29,682 nt of DNA from Bacteroidales bacterium (GCA_016281475.1 JAEEIS010000050.1:1-29682); one strand, 5' to 3'. Shown: positions 8,712 through 17,316, counted from the stretch's first letter. The notes: generated by a model not told the origin, from the letters alone. Translations and numbers: made by a program.

Positions 8712-9467
8712 ATGAACAAGTTATTAGCCTTAAATTTTTGCCTTTTAGTCTCTATCGGTCTTTTTGCCCAATCACCGCAACAACTCATGCAGAAGGGCAA
8801 CGACGCCTATAGCCATGGCGATTATGCCGCCGCCATCGAGGCCTACAACGCCATCCTCGATGCCGGGCAGCACTCCGCCGACCTCTACTACAACCTCGGC
8901 AACGCCTACTACCGCCAAGAAGAACTGGGCCAAGCCATCCTCAACTACGAGCGCGCACTGCGCCTCAACCCCCGCTTCCGCGATGCCCGCCAAAACCTCG
9001 ACCTCGCCTACAGCAAAACCGAAGACCACATCGACCCGCTCCCGCAAATCTTCCTCGTCACCTGGGCACAGTCCGTCGTCAGCTGGTTCAGCCCCAACGG
9101 CTGGCTGGTGGTGCTGCTCCTACTCGTCGCCACCCTCGGAGCCCTCGCCGTCCTCTTCTTCGTCAGCGGCGACTACGGCCGTCGCAAACGCTCCCTACTC
9201 TTCGCCCCCCTCTGCGGACTGGTACTCCTGCTCGCCGTCGGCTGCGCCATAGCCTCCTTCCGACAGGCCAACCGCCACGACAAAGCCATCGTCACCAGCC
9301 CCATGATTGTGGTCAAAGGCTCACCCGAATCCCACAGCATCGACAAGATGATACTCCACGACGGCACCCCCGTCGACATCGAGGAAACCCTCGGCGACTG
9401 GCACAAAATCCACATCGCCGACGGCAACACCGGCTGGGTCGAAACCTCCGACGTCACCATTATTTAG
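8712..9467 (+). CDS. batE: BatE, TPR-TM-SH3 protein
   Basis: 251 residues from the ATG at 8712; an upstream TTG at 8691 is less likely. The order is signal peptide (about 1-20), two TPR units with the DLYYNLGNAYYRQEELGQAI and NYERALRLNPRFRDA helices, two membrane helices (about 127-149 and 158-180), and a C-terminal bacterial SH3-like domain ending in GNTGWVETSDVTII. This is the standard BatE layout. It starts 24 bases after batD in the same transcription unit and is expected to link the Bat complex to the envelope. Confidence 0.9.
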   Translation: MNKLLALNFCLLVSIGLFAQSPQQLMQKGNDAYSHGDYAAAIEAYNAILDAGQHSADLYYNLGNAYYRQEELGQAILNYERALRLNPRFRDARQNLDLAYSKTEDHIDPLPQIFLVTWAQSVVSWFSPNGWLVVLLLLVATLGALAVLFFVSGDYGRRKRSLLFAPLCGLVLLLAVGCAIASFRQANRHDKAIVTSPMIVVKGSPESHSIDKMILHDGTPVDIEETLGDWHKIHIADGNTGWVETSDVTII

Positions 9468-9475
9468 TAAAAAAA

Positions 9476-10768
9476 ATGACCACCATGAAAAAGATATTTG
9501 TGCTATTCCTAATTTTCAATTTTCAATTTTCAATTTTCAATTTCCTCCACGCCCAAGAGAAAGTTGAATACGTCGACGACGAAGAGTGCGGCTGCGAACT
9601 CGTCTTCATCGACGGCATCCAAACCACCCAGGACGGCGACCGCTTCGGCTTCAAACGTGAGGACGGCACCGTCATCGTCCCCAACAAATACATGTTCGTC
9701 GACCACTTCCACGGCCCCTACTGCAAAGTCTACATGAACTACGACAGCTGCGGCCTCATCAACCGAGAAGGCGAAGAAATCATCCCCTGCCTCTACAAAG
9801 ACGTCAGCTACCCCAACGACGGCATGATTCTCGTCAACCAAGGCGAATACTTCGGCTTTTTCGACACCCTCGGCCGCCAGCGCGTCCCCTTCTCCTACCG
9901 TGCCGCCTCCTCCTTCAACGAAGGCCTTGCCGTGGTGGCCGTCGACATCGACAGCGACCTGGTCCAATACGGCTTCATCGACCACGACGGCAACATAGTC
10001 ATCCAGCCCCAGTACGACTACGCGTTCCCCTTCTACGAAGGCTTCTCCGTCGTCAAGAAATACGAACGCTACGGCATGATCAACCGCCAGAACAAAGAAG
10101 TCTTCCCCATCAAGTTCGAAATTCTCACCTCCATGTTCGAAGGACTCCTCTTTGCCGGCGACGACGACGGCCTGGCCATGTACAACAACCGCTTCAAGCA
10201 GCTCACCAAACCCGTCTACTCCTACCTCGTCGGCAAGACCGAAGGCCGCATACTCGTCATGCGCGACAACAAATACGGCTACCTCGACGAAAAAGGCCGC
10301 GAAGTAATCCCCTGCCAATACGACCAAGCCGGCCTCTTCAAAGACGACCGCGCCTACGTCTCCCTCAACGGCAAATGGGGCATCATCGACTCCAAGGGCA
10401 AAGCCATCCTCCCCATCGAATACGACAACAGCGGCTACCGCGCCGAAGCCTACATCTACCACGACAGCCTCGCACTTATCGAGAAAGACGGCCGCTACGG
10501 CTACTGCGACATGCAGGGCCGCCCCGTCGTCTGGCCCTGCTTCGAAAACGCCTACCAGTTCACCGACGGCCTGGCCCCCGTCTGCCTCGGCCTCTGGGGC
10601 TACATCGACACCAAGGGCGACTTCTTCATCTCGCCCGTCTTCGACATGGCCTCCCCCTTCGAGTACGGCCGCTCCGAAGTGGTCTACCGAGGCGAGATAC
10701 ACAAGATGAACACCGAAGGCCGCTGCGTCAAAAACTGCAAAAACGCTCCCAAGTCATGGCGAAAATAG
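9476..10768 (+). CDS. Exported WG-repeat protein
   Basis: 430 residues (427 if the second ATG at 9485 is used). After the signal peptide the protein is built of about eight or nine WG-type repeats of ~45-50 residues. Each carries a (Y/F/W)G-(F/Y/M/I)-(I/L)-(D/N)-x-x-G core followed by a V-I-P-x-x-Y motif, for example GKWGIIDSKGKAILPIEYD. WG repeats form beta-propeller or solenoid surfaces of unknown binding partner. It is the ninth gene of the operon, 8 bases after batE. The hydrophobic core of its signal peptide is encoded by AT-rich heptamer repeats (9511-9543). It overlaps the next gene by 13 bases. Confidence 0.82.
   Translation: MTTMKKIFVLFLIFNFQFSIFNFLHAQEKVEYVDDEECGCELVFIDGIQTTQDGDRFGFKREDGTVIVPNKYMFVDHFHGPYCKVYMNYDSCGLINREGEEIIPCLYKDVSYPNDGMILVNQGEYFGFFDTLGRQRVPFSYRAASSFNEGLAVVAVDIDSDLVQYGFIDHDGNIVIQPQYDYAFPFYEGFSVVKKYERYGMINRQNKEVFPIKFEILTSMFEGLLFAGDDDGLAMYNNRFKQLTKPVYSYLVGKTEGRILVMRDNKYGYLDEKGREVIPCQYDQAGLFKDDRAYVSLNGKWGIIDSKGKAILPIEYDNSGYRAEAYIYHDSLALIEKDGRYGYCDMQGRPVVWPCFENAYQFTDGLAPVCLGLWGYIDTKGDFFISPVFDMASPFEYGRSEVVYRGEIHKMNTEGRCVKNCKNAPKSWRK
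9511..9543. repeat. TTTTCAA heptamer array inside a coding sequence
   Basis: About 4.5 tandem copies of the 7-base unit. Because 7 is not a multiple of 3, three units (21 bases) encode seven residues, giving the repeated signal-peptide core IFNFQFSIFNF. The same array occurs in non-coding DNA at 18110-18200. Confidence 0.85.
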
Positions 10769-11175
10769 CTACCCACCCCGCCACCGTCACCGACGTCAAG
10801 CACGGCACCGTCCAGGTGCAGCTCCACGTCGTCAGTGCCTGTGCCTCCTGCGAGGCCCACGGCCGTTGCGGCTTTGCCGACAGCAAGGAGAAAATCATGG
10901 ACATCGACACCCCCCAGTGGCAGCAATACCGCGTGGGCGACCCCGTCACCGTCACCATCAACGCCAACCGTGGCCTGCAGGCCGTCCTCATCGCCTACAT
11001 CCTCCCCGCCCTGCTGCTCCTCGCCACCTTCGTCGCCCTCACCGCCCTGCACCTCTCCGAAGGCTGGGTCGCGCTCCTCACCCTCCTCGTCGTCGCACTC
11101 TACGGCGTACTGCTCTACACCCTGCGCCACCGCCTCCAACGCAAGTTCACCATGTCCATCTCCCCAAAGGCCTAG
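10756..11175 (+). CDS. RseC/MucC-like (SoxR-reducing type) membrane protein
   Basis: 139 residues. The N-terminal ~60 residues are a small beta domain with cysteines C29, C32 and C38 in a CASCEAHGRCG motif, typical of the RseC_MucC family. Two membrane helices follow (about 66-91 and 96-114), then a basic tail. Members are linked to reduction of the SoxR regulator and to sigma-E control in Proteobacteria; in Bacteroidetes the family is often found beside Rnf electron-transport genes. No Rnf gene follows here. The ATG at 10756 overlaps the WG-repeat gene by 13 bases, so the protein is co-translated with the Bat operon. A redox role in that system is inference. Confidence 0.82.
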   Translation: MAKIATHPATVTDVKHGTVQVQLHVVSACASCEAHGRCGFADSKEKIMDIDTPQWQQYRVGDPVTVTINANRGLQAVLIAYILPALLLLATFVALTALHLSEGWVALLTLLVVALYGVLLYTLRHRLQRKFTMSISPKA

Positions 11176-11330
11176 CCCCCACCCCCAGCCCCTGCCTACC
11201 ACCTCCCCTCCTCTTTTCCTCCTCTTTTCCTCCCCCGCTCCCCCACCCCTCCTCCCAATCCTCCACGGCCGACCTCTGCCCACCCTCACCCCCACCTGAC
11301 TCCCGACAAACCTCCATATATCCCCAACAA
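11176..11330 (+). terminator. C-rich, G-poor tract, candidate Rho-dependent terminator
   Basis: Immediately after the last operon gene the plus strand becomes about 155 bases of almost only C, T and A, with direct repeats of CTCCTCTTTTC. Such C-rich, G-poor RNA is the classical Rho-loading composition. No intrinsic terminator with a T-run was found after this operon. The role is inferred. Confidence 0.45.
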
Positions 11331-11335
11331 TACTA

Positions 11336-11370
11336 AGGTACTTTATCGCTCATATAGCCTTGAAGTACCT
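11336..11370. repeat. Inverted repeat downstream of the C-rich tract
   Basis: AGGTACTT (11336-11343) and AAGTACCT (11363-11370) form an 8-bp perfect stem around 19 bases. No T-run follows. Confidence 0.5.
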
Positions 11371-11376
11371 CCCTTT

Positions 11377-11436
11377 CAGTAAAAATCGGTACAATGCAGT
11401 AGGAATCCGTACCAAGCGGTAGCAATCGGTAACTGG
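11377..11436. repeat. 10-bp tandem repeat array, locus 1
   Basis: Six consecutive 10-base units can be read in register: CAGTAAAAAT, CGGTACAATG, CAGTAGGAAT, CCGTACCAAG, CGGTAGCAAT, CGGTAACTGG. The consensus is roughly CGGTAnCAAt with an invariant GTA core. A related array lies at 22567-22626. The unit equals about one DNA helical turn. Confidence 0.65.
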
Positions 11437-11524
11437 GTCGAAAAAAAATGTATAGCCGCAGGCATATTGTGCGCAACCGTGCGTCGTAAAAGGGCAGAAT
11501 AATTCCAACATCCAACTTTTTTTG

Positions 11525-11532
11525 TATCTTTG
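11525..11532 (+). promoter_or_regulatory. Bacteroidetes -7 box before the C10 peptidase gene
   Basis: TATCTTTG fits the TAnnTTTG consensus and would give a leader of about 80 bases. No clear -33 TTTG is seen at the right spacing. The leader contains a short imperfect GCAG...CTGC hairpin. Confidence 0.55.
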
Positions 11533-11615
11533 CAATTTGAAAAGAAAAGTTCTTGCAGAGATATTTTATTGTATATCTGCGAGATAGTTATGCAATATAT
11601 TGATATTATAATCGA

Positions 11616-14600
11616 ATGAAGAAAACAATACTGCTAATCCTTGTACTGGCTGCCACGATGACGAATGTCCGCCTGTCGGCAGCTCCCATCGACGAAACCA
11701 CAGCGCTGCGGGTGGCACGCAACTACTGCATGATGCAGCAGGCCGCCGACCTGCAATTGGTCAACATCACCTCCACGATGCCCTTTCGCGAATTCTACAC
11801 CTTTGTGGGCAAAGACGGAAAGGGGTTTGTGCTGGTGTCGGCCGACGACTGCGTGGTGCCCATACTGGGATTCTCGGCCGACGACACGTTCTCGACGAAA
11901 GACATGCCAGACCACGTCCGCGAGTGGCTGGAGGACTACGAGGCGCAGATACGTTTCTACCGCGGGCTGTCGATGCGGCACATCCGCAGCACCAACGACA
12001 CTGGCGACAGCCTGCTGAAGAGCCAGTGGGACGGCCTGCTGGCCGACAATCCGCCCATGCCGCCGCAAAACACCTCGGTGGCTCCCCTGCTCACCACCAA
12101 GTGGGGACAGCGTCCGCTGTACAACAGCCTCTGCCCCTACGACAACAGCCACGGCGAGCGTACAGTGGCGGGCTGCGTGGCCGTAGCCGTCGCCCAGGTG
12201 ATGAAATATTGGAACCACCCCGACACAGGCTACAGCTCGCACACCTACAGCCACTCCACCTATGGCACCCTGAGTGCCAACTTCGGTGCCACCGGCTATG
12301 CTTGGAGCAGCATGCCCGACAGCCTCACCTCGTCGAGCAGCACCACCCAGGTGAATGCCATCGCCACCTTGATGTACCAAGTGGGCGTGGCGGTAGAGAT
12401 GGACTACGGCGTGGCGTCCGACGGCAGTAACGCCTACACCTACAACGAGGGCAACCAGCCCGTCAACTACGGAACCCCGGCGGTGCCCTGCGCCGAGAAT
12501 GCGCTGCGCTACTATTTCAAATACCGCAGCAACGTTCACCACATCACCTACAGCGACCTCTCCAACAGCCAATGGCATAGTATACTACAGAACGAGCTGA
12601 ACCACAGCCGTCCGGTCATCTATTCCGGGCGCGACACCACGAGCGGACACTGCTTCGTATGTGACGGCTACAACAGCAGCGGCCTCTACCACTTCAACTG
12701 GGGCTGGCGCGGCATCTATAACGGCTATTTCGCCATCGGCAGCCTCAACCCCGGCGCGGGCGGCACTGGCGGCAACAGCACCTATACATACAACCTCAAT
12801 AACATCGCCATCGTCAGCATCAATCCCAACCTCAGTTTCGGCGACAGCACCACCGTCTCCGCCACCGTCTACCCCAGCAGCACGGGCTATGGCACAGTGA
12901 GCGGCAGCGGCACCTACTACGGCATCAACAACACCCTCGTCACCGTCACCGCCACGGCTTCCACAGGCTGCCGTTTCACCGGGTGGGCCGACGGCTACAT
13001 GTACACCCCCCGCAAATTCTATGCTAACGGGGGCAACTACAACATCAGTGCCAACTTCCTGCCGCTGAGCGGCGACACGCTGGGCTATTGCAACTACCGT
13101 TTTTTGGCCAGCTATGGCAGCTCCGGCACCACTACATGGGGTATCAAACTTCCCTCTGCCAACCTGACACCCTACCACAACCTGCACAAAGTGCTCATAT
13201 ACATCCGCAACAGCGGTAACTATACGCTCAAGGTCTACCGCGGCAACACCACCTCGCCCACCCTCGTGCACACCCAGACATTCACCGTAAGCAGCAGTCT
13301 CACCAATCAGTGGTGCATACTGACCTTGACGGCCGACGTGCCCGTTGACGGCACCGAGGCCCTATGGATTATGCTTGAGAGCTCGGCATCTTATCCCGCC
13401 GCCGTCACCTACTTTGCCGGCAACAACGACAGTCGCGTATGGGGCAGCTCGTTTGGCACCCTCTCCAGCAACTTCAGCTTCATGCTCAAAGGCATCTTCA
13501 CGGCCGACAGCGGCCCCGTCGTCACCTACGGCGACACAGTCAGTTACTGCGACACCGCCAGCCTCGCCACCTCCATGGGCATAGGCAGCGCCAGTCCCTT
13601 CGACTGGGCCGTCAGACTGCCTGCCACCATGGTGCGCCACCGCAACTACGTCACCGACGTGATGCTGTATGTGCCCAGCGCGGGCACCTACACCCTCAAC
13701 CTCTATCGCGGCAGCGCCACCACCACCGCCACCCAGGTGGCCTCTCAGTCCACCACCTTCGGCACGGCGGCCGTGGGGAGCTGGCAGACCGTCCACCTGG
13801 CCACCCCCGTCGCCACGAGCAACACCCTGCCCATCTGGATTGCCGTCCACACCGACGACATCCCCTACCCCGCCGCCGCATGTGCCTACACGGGCGACAG
13901 CAACAGCAGCCTCGTCTCGCTCGACAGCTGTGCCTCGTGGCTCTCCCTATCCACCGCCACAGGGGGCAACTACAACCATTCGTGGATGATACGGGCCTGC
14001 CTTTCCGACTCGGCCTCCAACTCGGTCATCATCAGCGGCCCCACCTCCGTGGGAGTCAACGTGCCCGCCACCTTCACGGCGGCAGGCCCCGCCTCGGCCA
14101 CCTATAACTGGACCCTCACCGGAGCAGCCCACTCTTCCACCTCCGCAGCCACCGCCACCGCCATCTGGACCACCCCCGGCACCTACAACGTCATCGTTGC
14201 CGCCAACCTCGACGGCACCCTGCTCCGCGACACCCTGCCCGTCACCGTGTTCGGCTGCACCGTGAACACCTTCCCCTTCACCATGGGCTTCGAGAGCGAG
14301 GAGCCCCTCTCCTGCTGGAACAATATCGACAACGACGGCGACAACCACACCTGGCAACACGCCGCCCCCTACTTCGGCAACCAATGCGCCCACAGCGGCA
14401 GCGACTGCTTCGCCTCCGCCTCCTATGTCAACAATGTCGGTGCCCTCACGCCCGACAACTGGCTCGTCACCCCGCAGCTACAGCTGACAGAGGGCAACCT
14501 CTACACCCTCACCTGGTTCGACGGCGCGACGGACACCGCCCAACCCCAAGAGCACTATTCCGTCTACGTCTCCACCACGGGCAACGCCGTGGCCAACTTC

Positions 14601-15428
14601 ACCGCCACGCCAGTCTTCACCACCACCCTTACCACCGCCAGCTACACCCAGCGCAGCGTCGATCTCTCCGCCTACGCGGGACAGAATATCTACATCGCCT
14701 TCCGCCACAACACCTCCGGCCACTCCTGCCTGCTGCTCGACGACATCAGCCTCACCGAGAGCCAACACTCCGACAACTACTACACCGTCACTGTTGTCAG
14801 CAACAACCCTGAGATGGGTAGCGTCAGCGGCGGCGGCACCTTCCTCGAAGGCACGGTCACCACCATCGCCGCCACGCCCACCAGCAGCCACCGTTTCGTG
14901 CAGTGGAACGACGGCAACACCGACGCCATCCGCACCATCACCGTCAACGCCGACATCACCTACACCGCCTACTTCGAAGCCGTAGCACAATACTACACCA
15001 TCACCGTCCTCTCTGCCGACGAGACCATGGGCACCGCCTCGGGCAGCGGAGCCTACCAGCAAGGCGAGACGGCCACCATAGCGGCACAGCCCTTCGACGG
15101 CTACCACTTCCTTCGGTGGAACGACGGCGTCACCGACAACCCTCGCACCGTGGTGGTCACCGCCGATGCCACCTACATAGCCAACTTCGCCCCCACCCAG
15201 GGCATCAACGATGCGGATGTCGACATCCGCATCACCCCGCGGCCCGGCTACCAGATCGGACTCGAGGGTGTGGCAGGACATAGCGTGGAAGTTTACGACA
15301 TGATGGGCCGCCGACAGGCCGTCAGGCAATGCAGCGAAGCCCATCTCCTCTTACAGCTCCCTGCCGCGGGGGTGTACATGGTAGTGGTCGATGCCACCAC
15401 CGCACAACGTGTCGCCCTGCTGCGATAG
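11616..15428 (+). CDS. Secreted C10 (streptopain-family) cysteine peptidase with adhesin modules and T9SS sorting domain
   Basis: 1270 residues with a signal peptide (1-22). A Spi-type inhibitory propeptide (about 23-115) precedes a C10 peptidase domain. Catalytic C187 lies in GCVAVAVAQVMKYW and catalytic H345 in GHCFVCDGY, followed by the FNWGWRG tryptophan motif, so the enzyme looks active. Then come a divergent InlB-type repeat (about 409-482), two tandem beta-sandwich modules of similar design (about 490-632 and 642-798), a PKD-like domain (about 800-878), a cleaved-adhesin domain as in gingipains (about 880-1048), two more InlB-type repeats (about 1054-1122 and 1125-1192), and a C-terminal domain ending GVYMVVVDATTAQRVALLR that fits a type A T9SS sorting signal. 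It is probably a cell-surface or secreted protease. It stands alone behind its own -7 box; no inhibitor gene is adjacent. Confidence 0.9.
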   Translation: MKKTILLILVLAATMTNVRLSAAPIDETTALRVARNYCMMQQAADLQLVNITSTMPFREFYTFVGKDGKGFVLVSADDCVVPILGFSADDTFSTKDMPDHVREWLEDYEAQIRFYRGLSMRHIRSTNDTGDSLLKSQWDGLLADNPPMPPQNTSVAPLLTTKWGQRPLYNSLCPYDNSHGERTVAGCVAVAVAQVMKYWNHPDTGYSSHTYSHSTYGTLSANFGATGYAWSSMPDSLTSSSSTTQVNAIATLMYQVGVAVEMDYGVASDGSNAYTYNEGNQPVNYGTPAVPCAENALRYYFKYRSNVHHITYSDLSNSQWHSILQNELNHSRPVIYSGRDTTSGHCFVCDGYNSSGLYHFNWGWRGIYNGYFAIGSLNPGAGGTGGNSTYTYNLNNIAIVSINPNLSFGDSTTVSATVYPSSTGYGTVSGSGTYYGINNTLVTVTATASTGCRFTGWADGYMYTPRKFYANGGNYNISANFLPLSGDTLGYCNYRFLASYGSSGTTTWGIKLPSANLTPYHNLHKVLIYIRNSGNYTLKVYRGNTTSPTLVHTQTFTVSSSLTNQWCILTLTADVPVDGTEALWIMLESSASYPAAVTYFAGNNDSRVWGSSFGTLSSNFSFMLKGIFTADSGPVVTYGDTVSYCDTASLATSMGIGSASPFDWAVRLPATMVRHRNYVTDVMLYVPSAGTYTLNLYRGSATTTATQVASQSTTFGTAAVGSWQTVHLATPVATSNTLPIWIAVHTDDIPYPAAACAYTGDSNSSLVSLDSCASWLSLSTATGGNYNHSWMIRACLSDSASNSVIISGPTSVGVNVPATFTAAGPASATYNWTLTGAAHSSTSAATATAIWTTPGTYNVIVAANLDGTLLRDTLPVTVFGCTVNTFPFTMGFESEEPLSCWNNIDNDGDNHTWQHAAPYFGNQCAHSGSDCFASASYVNNVGALTPDNWLVTPQLQLTEGNLYTLTWFDGATDTAQPQEHYSVYVSTTGNAVANFTATPVFTTTLTTASYTQRSVDLSAYAGQNIYIAFRHNTSGHSCLLLDDISLTESQHSDNYYTVTVVSNNPEMGSVSGGGTFLEGTVTTIAATPTSSHRFVQWNDGNTDAIRTITVNADITYTAYFEAVAQYYTITVLSADETMGTASGSGAYQQGETATIAAQPFDGYHFLRWNDGVTDNPRTVVVTADATYIANFAPTQGINDADVDIRITPRPGYQIGLEGVAGHSVEVYDMMGRRQAVRQCSEAHLLLQLPAAGVYMVVVDATTAQRVALLR

Positions 15429-15517
15429 CACCCGCCACACCTTCCGCTTTTGGCTTATTCACAATCCCCCGTTGATTATTTTTGGCGAGAGACAGCGGCT
15501 GTTTCGATAAAAAGATA

Positions 15518-15525
15518 TACTTTTG
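15518..15525 (+). promoter_or_regulatory. Bacteroidetes -7 box before the caspase-fold gene
   Basis: TACTTTTG matches TAnnTTTG and lies 26 bases before the ATG at 15552. A -33 element is not evident. Confidence 0.55.
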
Positions 15526-15551
15526 CAATTTGAAATAATATACATTGCGCA

Positions 15552-17255
15552 ATGAGAAACAGACATTTCAACCTACGTCACATTACCATCCTATGCCTTT
15601 TGGCTATGGTTGCCGCCGTTCCGCTAAACGCTCAACCACAATATCCTACGAGCGAACATCAGTATAACGACGACATTCACACGTTCATCATCAAACGTCT
15701 CCGCCAGACCACCCAGCAGCGCGAGAAACAGATGAACAAACAGATTCAGCAGATGCTGATTAATCTGCCGAACGCCGAAAAATTGTACGACGAGACCTTT
15801 GTCCGCATCACCACTTCGGTGGTGGAAGACACCACGGAAGAGGGCAAACCCGAGATTAACTACGTCTACGACATCTCCTACAACTGCCACCACTTCGAAG
15901 GCACAGAGGATGACTACCCCTCGGCCGCATACCAGTGGAATACTTCCAACAGCTGCCGCGCTATATGCAACCTCACGAAGACGATGATTGACGAGAACCT
16001 GGGCGACATATTCAGCGCAGGCCACAAGACCACCATCACCATCACCTCTACCACCGACGCTGCCGAAATCAGCCATATCGACTACAAGGGCGAGTATGGC
16101 GACTTCCGCTACATGCCTGCCGTGTTCAACGACGAGAACGTCCGCATCTCGGTGGACACCAAGGAGGGCATCACCACCAACGCGCAGCTGGCATATCTGC
16201 GTGCGCGTGGCGTGCGCGCCTTCTTAGAGGAACAGGTGAATGGGCTGAAGCAGACCGAGAACGAGTATTTGTTCGTCACACGATGCTTCGACATGACGGG
16301 TCCGCACTACCGCCGCAGCAGCATCAAGATTGTGGTACACGGTGCCTTCGACGCCACCGCCCGCAACATGGAGGCTGCCCTGCTCAACGACGAGTATGTG
16401 GACTTCAACATCCCCTCCATTGAGGAGAACAGCAACAGCAAGACCTACGCGCTAATCATAGCCGACGAGGAGTACACCGCCCCCCTGCCCAACTGCGACT
16501 TTGCCAGCAACGACGGCGACGTGCTGCACGAGTATTTCGTGCACACACTGGGCATTCCTACCCGCCACGTGAAGGTGCTGCACAACGCTGGCCGCCAGGA
16601 AATCTATAACGAAGGCATCCACTGGCTGAAAGACATCATCAAGGCGCAGAGCGGCGATGTGCATATCATCATCTACTATGCCGGCCACGGCATCTGCAAT
16701 GCCAAGTTCGCCCCCTACCTGATGCCCAGCGGCATCGACGTGAGCAAGATACGTGCTTTCAAGTCCAAGAACGGAGTGATGCCCAGCGGCATAGAGCTGA
16801 AGGGCGGCGACGCCGAGAAAGTGTTGAGCCAGTGCATCTCGTTCGACACGCTGACGGGCTGGTTCAAGAAAGTGCAGGCACTGAGCTACACCTTCATCAT
16901 CGATGCCAGCTTCAACGGCGTACAGCGCAGCGGCAAGGAATTCTTCAACATCAAGAAAGAAACCAAACGTTACCGTGCTCCCCGCGTGCGTGACGACATT
17001 GTCATCTTTATGGCCGCCACAGGCGACAAGACCGCCTATTCGTTCATCGACCAGCACCACGGATTCTTCACCTACTATATATTGAAGGAACTGAAGTTCT
17101 CGCGTGGCGAAATCACCTTCCAAGACCTGTTCAACAACGTGACCAAAAATCAGGCCTACGAGTCATCGCTGCAAGGCAAACTACAAGAACCCACGATGAT
17201 TATCGGCGGACAACTGGGCGACGACTGGGGCAACCGGACATTCATTAACAATTGA
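15552..17255 (+). CDS. Exported caspase-fold protein with Cys-to-Ser substitution
   Basis: 567 residues with a signal peptide (1-27, ending LNAQ). The N-terminal ~290 residues are not recognised; a Gln-rich helical start (about 45-75) precedes mixed alpha/beta segments. From about residue 296 a caspase (C14) fold begins with KTYALIIADEEY. The catalytic His motif YYAGHG is present (H379). The strand that should end in DAC reads FIIDASFNG, so the expected nucleophile is S453 instead of Cys. The other fold landmarks (VIFMAATGDKTAYS, then HHGFFTYYILKEL) are intact. This suggests a pseudo-peptidase or a Ser variant. It has its own -7 box and a downstream intrinsic terminator, so it is probably monocistronic. 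What the N-terminal half does is unknown. Confidence 0.85.
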   Translation: MRNRHFNLRHITILCLLAMVAAVPLNAQPQYPTSEHQYNDDIHTFIIKRLRQTTQQREKQMNKQIQQMLINLPNAEKLYDETFVRITTSVVEDTTEEGKPEINYVYDISYNCHHFEGTEDDYPSAAYQWNTSNSCRAICNLTKTMIDENLGDIFSAGHKTTITITSTTDAAEISHIDYKGEYGDFRYMPAVFNDENVRISVDTKEGITTNAQLAYLRARGVRAFLEEQVNGLKQTENEYLFVTRCFDMTGPHYRRSSIKIVVHGAFDATARNMEAALLNDEYVDFNIPSIEENSNSKTYALIIADEEYTAPLPNCDFASNDGDVLHEYFVHTLGIPTRHVKVLHNAGRQEIYNEGIHWLKDIIKAQSGDVHIIIYYAGHGICNAKFAPYLMPSGIDVSKIRAFKSKNGVMPSGIELKGGDAEKVLSQCISFDTLTGWFKKVQALSYTFIIDASFNGVQRSGKEFFNIKKETKRYRAPRVRDDIVIFMAATGDKTAYSFIDQHHGFFTYYILKELKFSRGEITFQDLFNNVTKNQAYESSLQGKLQEPTMIIGGQLGDDWGNRTFINN

Positions 17256-17316
17256 TGATTGCAACTTCGCAGTGGCAATATACTTCAATTATTTACCAAT
17301 CTGAAAAAAGTTTTTT

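Noticed and set aside
9530..10702. Long open frame (390 codons) on the minus strand opposite the WG-repeat gene
   Set aside because: It is rich in Val, Glu, Ala and Gly with no motifs, has no promoter, and mirrors the C-rich coding strand; the WG repeats on the plus strand are clear.
10866..11336. Plus-strand frame of about 156 codons running through the C-rich tract
   Set aside because: Its predicted product is Pro/Arg/His/Ser-rich low complexity produced by base composition, and it overlaps the RseC-like gene.
11377..11436. Possible CRISPR array
   Set aside because: Units are 10 bases with no spacers and no cas gene is nearby; it is a short tandem repeat.
11634..12578. Minus-strand open frame of 314 codons opposite the C10 peptidase
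   Set aside because: It overlaps the conserved propeptide and catalytic Cys region of the plus-strand gene and shows no recognisable domain.
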